Position numbers and translations under genes: made by a program. DNA of 37,014 bases from IMG/VR virus record IMGVR_UViG_3300042197_004402, positions 1 to 37,014 of that record; one strand, given 5' to 3'. Positions 30,100 to 37,014 of this stretch are shown piece after piece. This stretch comes from a virus. How positions within the stretch are numbered: position 1 is the first letter of the stretch; each line of letters begins with the position of its first letter. The notes beneath the pieces are model-generated. The model was not told the origin of the DNA and made no database searches. It was given only the letters and a program-made list of their open reading frames with translations.

Positions 30100-31601
30100 T
30101 CTAATAGATCTTTAAACATTGGAAAAACACAAACAAAAGATTCATTACGATGTGAATCAAGTATCCTGGTCCTAGTCTTGAAATCATTTGCTGCAAATGA
30201 ATAATCATTGTTATTCATCCAAATCAGTACCTCATTCCATTGTTGGGAAAGCCTTGTGCCCGACAAATGTCGAGAGTGCTGTTGGATAGCGTCACAAAGA
30301 CGATGTTTGTGATGCGGGGGCAACATCGCCGGACTGAGAAAATTAGGAGTCGTTAACACATTGACAGCAAAATCGTCCACATCAAAAAGTTGTTGATCAA
30401 CCCAGCTGTTTTGTAGATCGATAAGATTTTCTATGTTAAGACAGCTTACTGTCGATGTGATTCGCATTTTGACATGCGGCACAGCTTTTTTTATAGTGTG
30501 GATGTTGTTTAGGATATCAGGCCAAATAGTGCCATGACGTAGGTATTCGGCTACTGCACCACTGGCATCGATGCTGGCATTTACTGCAACATCGCTGAAA
30601 TAGCACCATCTATCAATCACATCCCACTGTTTGTATGAAAGGGTACTGAGATTGGTGGTGTATCTGATCGCTAAATCTGTGTTTCCTATTGCGATAAGAT
30701 GATCTAAGATCTCATAATGCTCGCCGGTGATCAACGGTTCGCCCCCTGCAAAAAAGATGCTTTCTAGGTCAAGGGGTATCAATGATAGGATTTTTTTCAG
30801 TCGCTGATCTCGGATTTTTTTTGTGGCACGGTCTGATGATATTTTTTCAAAACCTAACACAGCGTTTTTGCCATATAATTCGATGGTCTCCTGTTGGATC
30901 GCGCTACTAAAGTATTCGCTGCACATCCTACATTTAAAATTGCAGATATTGTTCAGTCTGACGTCTATGTCTCGGATCTTTACGGTTTGCCCAGCAGGAT
31001 CAAACACTTGTCGGGCGCTCTGGATTCCATGATCTTCTTTTTCATAACACGTAGCACAGGCTCGATTCCGGAGACCTTGCTGCATGTTGGACCTGATCTC
31101 TCTGGCTTTGATCGTAGTCTGACCATCCATATCTATTTCATCGATATGACCCAGCGGGAATCTATGATCGGCCAGGCAGCAGGGATTGATATTACCATCG
31201 GTGCCTACGTAAAAATGATTCCATAACTTGAGACAAGCTGTGTTTTGATATTTTCTGATAGTTTTATCGTAGACACCATCCACCAATAGGAATCCAATGG
31301 GATTGTTATCCACTGAGTAAAAGCAAGTCACAAAATCAATCTCACGAGCTACGTCTTTGTTACTGGTAATCAACAAAATAAAACAATTTGAAATATCTAC
31401 CAGATTGATGATTTTCTGTATCTCAATTAGCTTTGTTCCTACGCCGTCAACATACGGGTATTCGTCTACGATGTCTTGTCTGATTATAATACGATCTAAA
31501 GGATCAAAATTATCTTTTCTCAAAAATTCGAGCTGTTGCCGTATCTCTAATAGAGATTGAGAAAACAAAACCTCGCCAATGATTTTGTAATTAGATGTCA
31601 T
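30096..31601 (-). CDS. Twitch/SPASM-type radical SAM protein
   Basis: 501 residues. Unusually, an iron-sulphur 'twitch' region precedes the radical SAM core: Cys123 (TACLKLW), HFYVGTDGNINPCCLADH with Cys141-142, LGHI, and CATC at 182-185. The catalytic CxxxCxxC is Cys220, Cys224 and Cys227 in NNICNFKCRMC, followed by FFAGGEPLIT (SAM-binding GGE motif) and IRYTTNLS. This arrangement is the one known as twitch-domain-containing radical SAM protein, common in marine phages. The first 110 residues are specific and unrecognised. The substrate is unknown. It lies between gp47 (ATGA overlap) and the methyltransferase (ATGA overlap), with AT-rich composition unlike gp47. Confidence 0.9.
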   Translation of the reverse strand: MTSNYKIIGEVLFSQSLLEIRQQLEFLRKDNFDPLDRIIIRQDIVDEYPYVDGVGTKLIEIQKIINLVDISNCFILLITSNKDVAREIDFVTCFYSVDNNPIGFLLVDGVYDKTIRKYQNTACLKLWNHFYVGTDGNINPCCLADHRFPLGHIDEIDMDGQTTIKAREIRSNMQQGLRNRACATCYEKEDHGIQSARQVFDPAGQTVKIRDIDVRLNNICNFKCRMCSEYFSSAIQQETIELYGKNAVLGFEKISSDRATKKIRDQRLKKILSLIPLDLESIFFAGGEPLITGEHYEILDHLIAIGNTDLAIRYTTNLSTLSYKQWDVIDRWCYFSDVAVNASIDASGAVAEYLRHGTIWPDILNNIHTIKKAVPHVKMRITSTVSCLNIENLIDLQNSWVDQQLFDVDDFAVNVLTTPNFLSPAMLPPHHKHRLCDAIQQHSRHLSGTRLSQQWNEVLIWMNNNDYSFAANDFKTRTRILDSHRNESFVCVFPMFKDLLE

Positions 31602-32614
31602 AGATTGTTGTATATCTGCAGCAGTAACTTGGGATCGTAGAACTCTGACTCAATCCGTGTGATCTGGTCCACTACGATCTGATCTACCGATTCAAACCGA
31701 ACATCACCGGGGGACAGATCGTCCGATAAGGCCGACTGCTTGTTGGGAATCAAGGCCATTTCTCTGAGACCATGCTTGGAGATATAAGTCTCTTTGATAT
31801 AGTTGGCTTCTTCGTAGGAGATCTCGATGTCCAGTTGCACACGCACATGCATGCGGGATTTCAATATGTCGTCGGCATGATCCATGACATGGCTGAGATT
31901 CCACACGTTGTACAAAGGTTGATCCGGCCATGCGACATATTCGGGCTCCCGACCCCACTCCAGGATCATGGCCCCACGCTGGTCATCGCCCACATCGGCA
32001 AAGTTGTGCGGAAACGCATTGCCGATGTAGGTCACATTGTTTTTGTGCTGGCGTAAGTGGAAGTGTCCCGAAAACACCCGATCATAGTGACCAAAGTGCT
32101 CGGTCTTGAGCTCGCCGTGATCGGGCATCTCTACCATGGCATTCATCTTGAAGTGCGGCAGTTCAAAATGACCAAACATGTATTTGGCACTCATTTTTTG
32201 TATTCGCTTGTGATCGTCGCCTACCAGCCAGGGTGCGATCACAACATCACCTTCTTGAAACCAATCGTTGACTATCACGATGTTGGGAATGTGCCGAGCC
32301 CATTCTGTAGAGTAGATGTCACGGCGATCACGATAGTAGAGATCGTGGTTGCCCGGGATGAAGTAAAATCTATCAAATGCGTTGCTGAGTTTTTCTAATG
32401 CACGCAGACTGTACTGCAAGGTCTGCATGTTAATAGATGCCCGATGATGGCTCCAGTCGCCTAGGAACATGCCGGTTTCGCAGCCTTGCGCCTGGGCAGT
32501 GGCTATGAACCAGTCAACAAACTGTTCACAGTCTTGGTTGTGCATGATGCTGTTGGACTTCAGGCCATAATGGATATCAGTGAACACTGCTGCTTTGCGG
32601 AACAAGTTAGACAT
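31598..32614 (-). CDS. 47: Recombination endonuclease subunit gp47 (Mre11/SbcD-like)
   Basis: 338 residues with all calcineurin-like phosphoesterase motifs in order: FTDIHYG (Asp13, His15), LGDWSHH (Asp53), IPGNHD (Asn89, His90), FGHFE (His149) and SGHFHLRQH (His184, His186). It is the nuclease partner of gp46. The gene follows gp55 by 12 bp and its stop overlaps the twitch radical SAM start (ATGA). No Shine-Dalgarno stands out, so it probably relies on the transcript starting before gp55. Confidence 0.95.
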   Translation of the reverse strand: MSNLFRKAAVFTDIHYGLKSNSIMHNQDCEQFVDWFIATAQAQGCETGMFLGDWSHHRASINMQTLQYSLRALEKLSNAFDRFYFIPGNHDLYYRDRRDIYSTEWARHIPNIVIVNDWFQEGDVVIAPWLVGDDHKRIQKMSAKYMFGHFELPHFKMNAMVEMPDHGELKTEHFGHYDRVFSGHFHLRQHKNNVTYIGNAFPHNFADVGDDQRGAMILEWGREPEYVAWPDQPLYNVWNLSHVMDHADDILKSRMHVRVQLDIEISYEEANYIKETYISKHGLREMALIPNKQSALSDDLSPGDVRFESVDQIVVDQITRIESEFYDPKLLLQIYNNL

Positions 32615-32626
32615 TGGTCAGTTGGC

Positions 32627-33514
32627 TCATTCTTCGTAAGAGGTGGTAACCGGTCCCGACCCTGGCGATGTCTTGCCGGAGTTCTGACGGGTCCATGACG
32701 GGTTGAGTCCGTTCATTTCCAGGATGTCGTCCCGGATGTTTTGATTTTTCTTTTCGATGTTGAGTATGCGCGTGAACGAGTTGGTAATGGCCGCGGTGTA
32801 GTAGGCAAAGGGATTCTGGCTCTTAGACTCGTCAAACTGCAGTCCAATCTGACTGAGCTGCAGCAGGGCCTGCCCACGCATTTCTTCGTTGTAGGTATAG
32901 CCGCGCCAGTTTGAGCGAGTGGCATAGCGTTCGCACAGCTTCATGAACATCTCGGCCAGCCGGCGTGTCATGGTACCGTGATCCTTGGAGAACTCTCCGG
33001 TGTCTAGGTCTCCGCTCCAGTGGCTCTTGCCTACCACGAAGGGCTGTCGATCGTCAGTGATCCTGTAGTGCCAGAACGGAGGAAAGTTCACGCGGATGTG
33101 TGTGGGATCCAGCATGGGAACATCCACTAGATCGGCCAAGACATCGTCGGCGTCGTCCAGCTCCAAGATGTCCTCCACAGTGCGTTTTTTTGCCTGTGAC
33201 TTGGTGACCTTTTTTGGTGCCATGGGAATGTGTGTCCAAGTGGTCACTCGGAACACCAGGTCAGTGTTGGCGATGTGCTTGGGGTCAATGACTTCGCCGG
33301 TTTCGCGCCGTATGCGATCTGCGCGATTTCTCCGAGCTTCGGCCACGGTTCTCAGGTTGATACGATCCACTGACGCCAGTATGATATCGTATTGGTGATC
33401 CTGAGTGGCGTCACGGAAGCTGCAGTAGGTATTTTTGCTGAGGTGTATTTCTTTCAGTAAGTCGCGATTGTTGAGATAGTTGACCTTGGGCCAAGGCCGG
33501 ACAGGATAGGACAT
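32627..33514 (-). CDS. 55: Late transcription sigma factor gp55 (enlarged)
   Basis: 295 residues from ATG 33514, which gives MSYPVRPWPKVNYLNNRDLL, matching the T4 gp55 start (KYNYVNNKELL as remembered); GGAG lies about 11 nt upstream. The sigma region 2-like core is at about 202-256: NWRGYTYNEEMRGQALLQLS then DESKSQNPFAYYTAAITNSF and RILNIEKK, which aligns with T4 gp55 (FSGYTQSWKQEM and KNPHAYITQACFNAF). gp55 binds host RNA polymerase core and recognises TATAAATA. T4 gp55 is 185 residues; most of the excess here is a segment of over 100 residues between the N-terminal helix and region 2, containing a Lys-rich KKVTKSQAKKR stretch and an acidic ILELDDADDVLADL stretch. Opens the long leftward operon. 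Confidence 0.88.
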   Translation of the reverse strand: MSYPVRPWPKVNYLNNRDLLKEIHLSKNTYCSFRDATQDHQYDIILASVDRINLRTVAEARRNRADRIRRETGEVIDPKHIANTDLVFRVTTWTHIPMAPKKVTKSQAKKRTVEDILELDDADDVLADLVDVPMLDPTHIRVNFPPFWHYRITDDRQPFVVGKSHWSGDLDTGEFSKDHGTMTRRLAEMFMKLCERYATRSNWRGYTYNEEMRGQALLQLSQIGLQFDESKSQNPFAYYTAAITNSFTRILNIEKKNQNIRDDILEMNGLNPSWTRQNSGKTSPGSGPVTTSYEE

Positions 33515-33542
33515 TGATGGGCAGTCTCCAGAACATGTACTT

Positions 33543-33570
33543 ATTGTAACACATTGACACCATAGAGCAA
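33543..33570 (-). promoter_or_regulatory. Possible sigma70-like promoter for the gp55 operon
   Basis: On the minus strand, TTGCTC (33565-33570) and TACAAT (33543-33548) are 16 bp apart, and TGT precedes the -10 as in extended -10 promoters. Transcription would start near 33536, about 21 nt before ATG 33514. It fits early or middle expression of gp55 and the recombination genes. Confidence 0.45.
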
Positions 33571-33600
33571 TGGTTCTTAAACTGGGCACTTTACCAAAAG

Positions 33601-33608
33601 GTTAAATA
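33601..33608 (+). promoter_or_regulatory. Late promoter-like box GTTAAATA before the baseplate genes
   Basis: The TAAATA core is kept (6 of 8 to consensus) and the box lies 17 nt before ATG 33626. The predicted 12-nt leader contains AGGA at the right spacing, the same arrangement as at the tail fibre gene. Confidence 0.5.
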
Positions 33609-33625
33609 CATGATAGGAAACTGCC

Positions 33626-34843
33626 ATGGCCGAAGAAGTACGATCACCCCAGCCCCTGAACCCTCAAGTAGATCCCGAGCTACCGCAGGGCACAACCACA
33701 TTCTTTGGCGAACCCACGGTATTTGAACCCATTGGCATACCCACAGACGGTGCCGGAACTGGAACAACCACATTCTTTGGCGACGACAGCCCTGGCAGGA
33801 CCACTACTTTTGTGGACCCCGACGAGGATCCTGGAACTAGAACCACGGCATTCAACGAAGCCGGTGCAGAGGTCGGAACCAGAACATTCTTTGGCGGCCC
33901 AGATCCAGTGGATCCAACAACGGATCCTGCAACAGAACCATCAGCAGAAGAAGCCGCGACTGCCGGTGGACTCAACGAGGAAGCACTGCAAGAAGCCCAA
34001 ACCACTGCGGGACTGGCCGCGGCACAGAACCAGGCCAGCTTGCAACAACAGTACAATCAGACCACGCAGCGGGATTGGCGGGTTAGGATTCAGCTGGCTC
34101 CTGGATCAGACTATCTTTACCGGGTGGAAGAAGGCGCTGCCGGCATCCTGCAGCCGCTGGTGCCCACCAATGGCGTGATATTTCCCTATGTGCCCACTAT
34201 CAATACCAGCTATGTGGCCAACTACGAAAAATACGACCTCACGCACAGCAACATCCGTGGTTACTTTTATCGCAACAGCCATGTAGGGGATATCACAGTG
34301 ACCGGTGCATTTACTGCACAAAACACCCAAGAAGCTCAGTATCTCTTGGCAGTGATCCATTTTTTCCGATCAGTGACCAAGATGTTCTACGGTCAGGATC
34401 CGCAGCGCGGAACACCACCGCCCTTGGTCTATCTCAGCGGGTTTGGCGAATATCAATACAACAATCACTCTTGCCTGGTCAGCAACTTTACCTACAATCT
34501 GCCCAATGGTGTTGACTACATCCGCATCAGCCCCAACAACATGGGACTGAACCTGGCCGAGCGCAGACAAACAACCAGTTCCAATCCCTTTACTGTCAGC
34601 AGCATAGAGAATCGCCTGCAAAATGCCACGGCCGCAGGTCTGCCCGCAGGCGCAGAACCCAGTCGGGCCGATCTTGGCACAGTGGCCCAGACTCAGTCAG
34701 GCACCGCGGCCACTACCTATGTGCCCACGCGCATAGACATCACGGTCACACTGTTGCCTGTGCAGACCCGTAGTCAAGTCAGCCAGCAGTTCAGTCTGCG
34801 CAATTTTGCCAATGGCAATCTCCTGCGAGGAGGGTTCTGGTAA
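33626..34843 (+). CDS. Baseplate/tail-tube-like structural protein
   Basis: 405 residues. The first 110 are low complexity, with repeated TTTFFG and PIGIPTDG-like units rich in Thr, Gly, Pro and acidic residues. From about residue 147 (RDWRVRIQLAPGSDYLYRV) to about 325 is a beta-rich domain: IFPYVPTINTSYVANYEKYD, THSNIRGYFYRNSHVGDITV, TGAFTAQNTQEAQYLLAVIH and FFRSVTKMFYG. This domain recurs in T4-like and other contractile phages as a tube or baseplate component; I cannot decide between tube, tube-initiator and cap roles. ITVTGAFTAQN-type strands and the neighbour gp53 favour the baseplate. AGGA lies 7 nt before the ATG and a late box upstream. The stop overlaps the gp53-like start (TAATG). 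Confidence 0.75.
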   Translation: MAEEVRSPQPLNPQVDPELPQGTTTFFGEPTVFEPIGIPTDGAGTGTTTFFGDDSPGRTTTFVDPDEDPGTRTTAFNEAGAEVGTRTFFGGPDPVDPTTDPATEPSAEEAATAGGLNEEALQEAQTTAGLAAAQNQASLQQQYNQTTQRDWRVRIQLAPGSDYLYRVEEGAAGILQPLVPTNGVIFPYVPTINTSYVANYEKYDLTHSNIRGYFYRNSHVGDITVTGAFTAQNTQEAQYLLAVIHFFRSVTKMFYGQDPQRGTPPPLVYLSGFGEYQYNNHSCLVSNFTYNLPNGVDYIRISPNNMGLNLAERRQTTSSNPFTVSSIENRLQNATAAGLPAGAEPSRADLGTVAQTQSGTAATTYVPTRIDITVTLLPVQTRSQVSQQFSLRNFANGNLLRGGFW

Positions 34844-35142
34844 TGGCCACCTATGACGCGACCAGTCCTTACTATCTCACGCCATACAGTCAGTTTTTCC
34901 TGGATGTCATGGTCAATCGTCCCATACCCAAACAAAACGACGATATCCTGTTTTCCATCAACCTGACCTATCAGTATCGTCCGGATCTCTTGGCCTTTGA
35001 CCTCTACGGTACTCCCACTCTATGGTGGGTGTTTTACCAACGCAACCCCAACACACTCACAGCACCGCCCTTGGATTTTGCCGTGGGCACACGCATTTAC
35101 CTGCCCAAGCTGTCGACCTTGAAATCCACCTTGGGATTCTAA
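34843..35142 (+). CDS. 53: Baseplate wedge protein, gp53-like
   Basis: 99 residues, about half of T4 gp53. The signature YQYRPDLLAFDLYGTPTLWW followed by VFYQRNP corresponds to the T4 gp53 segment with RPEELANAIYGNPQLYWVL, and the end (LDFAVGTRIYLP) resembles a LysM-like close seen in gp53 relatives. gp53 joins the wedges into the hexagonal baseplate. ATG 34843 overlaps the TAA of the gene upstream, with GAGGAGG about 9 nt before it. The short length probably reflects a minimal gp53 core rather than truncation, as both ends are conserved. Confidence 0.8.
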   Translation: MATYDATSPYYLTPYSQFFLDVMVNRPIPKQNDDILFSINLTYQYRPDLLAFDLYGTPTLWWVFYQRNPNTLTAPPLDFAVGTRIYLPKLSTLKSTLGF

Positions 35143-35145
35143 TCA

Positions 35146-37014
35146 ATGGCCCAACCCATAGTTCCTGACACCCAGGCCACCGGTGATGTAGACACAAACA
35201 CCAACCCTCCGGTGGTGCCCTTGTTTATAAGCCAGCAGCCCACGATCTCGGAGACTGTGAGTGGTACTACCACCAGCTTTGGTCAACTGGAGCCGGTACC
35301 TGGCCTGGATCTAGAGCCAGGGACATTTGAAACAGTAGAGGGTCGCACTACCTTGTTTGACCCGGGCACGGGTCCCGCCCAGGGCACTCTCCAGACCTTT
35401 GGCGATTCCGAACCCTTTGTGCCCATTGGTGTTCCAGTGCCGGGCCCTGATGAGCCCGGAGCCGGATCAAGCGACGACAATCCCGGAGACGATGCTGCCA
35501 GCACACAGGCCCAGGTCAATGCCGAACAGCAGACCGATCGCATCGAACCGCAGCCCAATGTGCTGTCTAGATTTTCCAGCTACACCTATTCAGCATCGGT
35601 GTATCTCTTGAACCCACAGCAGTTTGATGTCTTTCAAAAACAAGCCAAAAAAAGCGTCAACGGATATCATCTCCTGTTCCAGAGTGGCGGCGCGCCACCC
35701 AATGTACAAGGACCGCAGGCCAGCACTCAACGCGCAGCACAGACCAATAACAACGGTGCGATTTCGGGCGGTCAGATAGAACCAGCTGTTATCCAGCCCG
35801 ATGGCCGCAACCCTTATTTTGCTGACGATTTTTATATAGACACCATTACCATTGAAAGTCAGCTGCCGGGTCGTTCCACGGCCAGTGCACATTCGGTGTC
35901 GGAACTCAAGTTCACAGTGTGCGAACCCAGCAACATTACCTTGCTTGATCGCCTGTATCTGGCAGTGAAAAACTCGGCTCCAAGAGATGCAGCCAACACA
36001 GTTAACTATGGTGCCGCGGTGTATCTCATGGTCATTAGATTCTACGGCTATGATGCCAATGGCAACAGGCAGATCGTGGGAGCAGCTGATCCCGAGACCG
36101 GACTCACGGATCCCAATGCCGTGGTTGAAAAATTCATACCATTCAAGATCCGATCTATCAACTGGGAGATTGGGAACAATCTAGTGACCTATGAATGGGA
36201 TTGCGCACCCATTGGGCAGCTGATAGCCGGTGGCACGCGGCGCGGCACCATACCGGCCGATGTTGAGCTGTCAGGCACCACCGTGGAGAATCTCCTAAAG
36301 GGCGAAGTGACCTATAGCACTGCTCAAGCCTCCTCAGATGCACCTGGGTCAACCACTACGGCCACACGAACCAACCCAGCAGCCAATGGCGCCAGCGGCG
36401 GCGCGCAACCAGTCAACACACCCCCGGCGCCGGCTGCGGCCAATGCAGCCCCTACACCACGACAGGCCATACGCCAAGGGCTGATCACGGCCATGAACGA
36501 ACTGCAACAACAATATCTGCGCGAAGGCAAGATCACTTACGCAGACGAATACGAGTTGGCGTTTGCCAATGGTGCCGAGTCTATTGCAGCAGCCACAGTG
36601 GTCAAACCTGGACGCAAGGTCAACAAATCGGCCACGGCCACTCCACGCGGCACACAAGACACCCAGGTCCTTAGCCCAGACAAACAGAACATGGATGTGA
36701 CCACACGCAATGTTCCGATCACCGCTGGCATGCAGTTGCTACAGGCCATTGACTTGATCATACGCAACAGCAACTACATCACTGATCAGGCCGACCAAGT
36801 GCGCACTGAGAGCACAGCCAAGACCGAGCCCAACCCCAAGCGTCCCGGACGCAAGTTCTATTGGTACAATATCCTGACCACGGTCAGTCCCTTGCAGTTT
36901 GATCCTTTGCGCAACGACTATGCCTATCGAGTAAAGTACACCGTGGTGCCCTATAGGGTCACAGACTTCTTGAGCGTGTACTTTGACAAGCCTCCGTTTC
37001 TTGGAGTACACAAG
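35146..37014 (+). CDS. Large virion structural (baseplate-type) protein, 3' end outside window
   Basis: The frame runs open from ATG 35146 to the window edge, 623 codons, with no stop. The N-terminal 120 residues are acidic and Gly/Pro/Thr-rich with units such as TTTSFGQLEP, TTLFDPGTGP and TFGDSEPFVPIGVPVPG, clearly related to the start of the protein encoded at 33626. From about residue 143 (SRFSSYTYSASVYLLNPQQF) come beta-rich domains with LKFTVCEPSNITLLDRL and FKIRSINWEIG, a Pro/Ala/Asn linker, then KFYWYNILTTVSPLQFDPLR and YRVKYTVVPYRV near the cut end. Similar large structural proteins accompany gp53 in cyanophage-type T4 phages. It lies 3 nt after the gp53-like stop and is expected to be co-transcribed with it. 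Confidence 0.75.
   Translation, partial: MAQPIVPDTQATGDVDTNTNPPVVPLFISQQPTISETVSGTTTSFGQLEPVPGLDLEPGTFETVEGRTTLFDPGTGPAQGTLQTFGDSEPFVPIGVPVPGPDEPGAGSSDDNPGDDAASTQAQVNAEQQTDRIEPQPNVLSRFSSYTYSASVYLLNPQQFDVFQKQAKKSVNGYHLLFQSGGAPPNVQGPQASTQRAAQTNNNGAISGGQIEPAVIQPDGRNPYFADDFYIDTITIESQLPGRSTASAHSVSELKFTVCEPSNITLLDRLYLAVKNSAPRDAANTVNYGAAVYLMVIRFYGYDANGNRQIVGAADPETGLTDPNAVVEKFIPFKIRSINWEIGNNLVTYEWDCAPIGQLIAGGTRRGTIPADVELSGTTVENLLKGEVTYSTAQASSDAPGSTTTATRTNPAANGASGGAQPVNTPPAPAAANAAPTPRQAIRQGLITAMNELQQQYLREGKITYADEYELAFANGAESIAAATVVKPGRKVNKSATATPRGTQDTQVLSPDKQNMDVTTRNVPITAGMQLLQAIDLIIRNSNYITDQADQVRTESTAKTEPNPKRPGRKFYWYNILTTVSPLQFDPLRNDYAYRVKYTVVPYRVTDFLSVYFDKPPFLGVHK

Noticed and set aside
33590-34056. 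A minus-strand 130-codon frame opposite the baseplate protein start
   Set aside because: It is a Val/Pro/Ser-rich shadow of the low-complexity N-terminus encoded on the plus strand.

Overview
The window is a piece of a T4-type (contractile-tailed) phage genome. The identification rests on recognisable protein families in T4-like groupings: gp14-gp15 at the left end; portal gp20, acidic core protein gp67/68, protease gp21, scaffold gp22 and major capsid gp23 in T4 order on the minus strand; the late sigma factor gp55; the recombination nuclease pair gp46/gp47; and baseplate-type proteins (gp26-like, tube-like, gp53-like). The flavour (long gp15, small conserved protein between gp67 and gp20, fibre and FGRLRVS-type structural proteins) resembles marine cyanophage-type or exo-T4 phages rather than coliphage T4. 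Base composition looks balanced. The host is unknown; a Sec-type signal peptide on a nuclease and sigma70-like promoters fit a Gram-negative bacterium.

Layout. 1-2327 (+): end of gp14, gp15, Nudix hydrolase. 2334-6334 (-): tail fibre, a putative MptE/DUF115-like protein and a small structural protein, with a terminator-like hairpin between the last two. 6469-7617 (+): TPR-glycosyltransferase behind a good sigma70-like promoter. 7618-10956 (-): exported SNase-type nuclease, two structural proteins and a GIY-YIG homing endonuclease. 11014-11039: terminator. 11066-20531 (-): gp23, gp22, gp21, gp67/68, a small protein, gp20 and a tape-measure-like protein with an embedded lysozyme. 20585-22911 (+): gp26-type baseplate protein, an overlapping small ORF possibly reached by -1 frameshift, and three small genes. 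22912-23330: no convincing gene, several hairpins. 23331-33514 (-): a tightly overlapped operon of gp55, gp47, a twitch radical SAM protein, a methyltransferase, gp46, a second radical SAM protein, an unknown, a SPASM-like radical SAM protein, an SDR and a PD-(D/E)XK nuclease. 33626-37014 (+): tube-like baseplate protein, gp53-like wedge protein and a large structural protein cut by the window edge.

How it works together. gp55 should direct transcription from TATAAATA-type late promoters, and such boxes stand before many structural genes. At six genes the box ends only 5-7 nt before the ATG and no Shine-Dalgarno is visible, so leaderless or nearly leaderless late mRNAs are predicted. Between the tape-measure and gp26 operons two perfect TATAAATA boxes face each other with predicted start sites about 2 bp apart.

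The most unusual content is the set of three radical SAM enzymes, a SAM methyltransferase, an SDR and an unknown protein woven by ATGA overlaps into the gp55-gp47-gp46 operon, separating gp47 from gp46. Other points of note are a probable ATT start codon for gp15, a T TTT TTC slippery site at the end of the gp26 gene, a lysozyme domain inside the tape-measure protein, and a perfect 87-bp duplication in that same gene. All family assignments are from reading the sequence and memory of the families; no database search was run.
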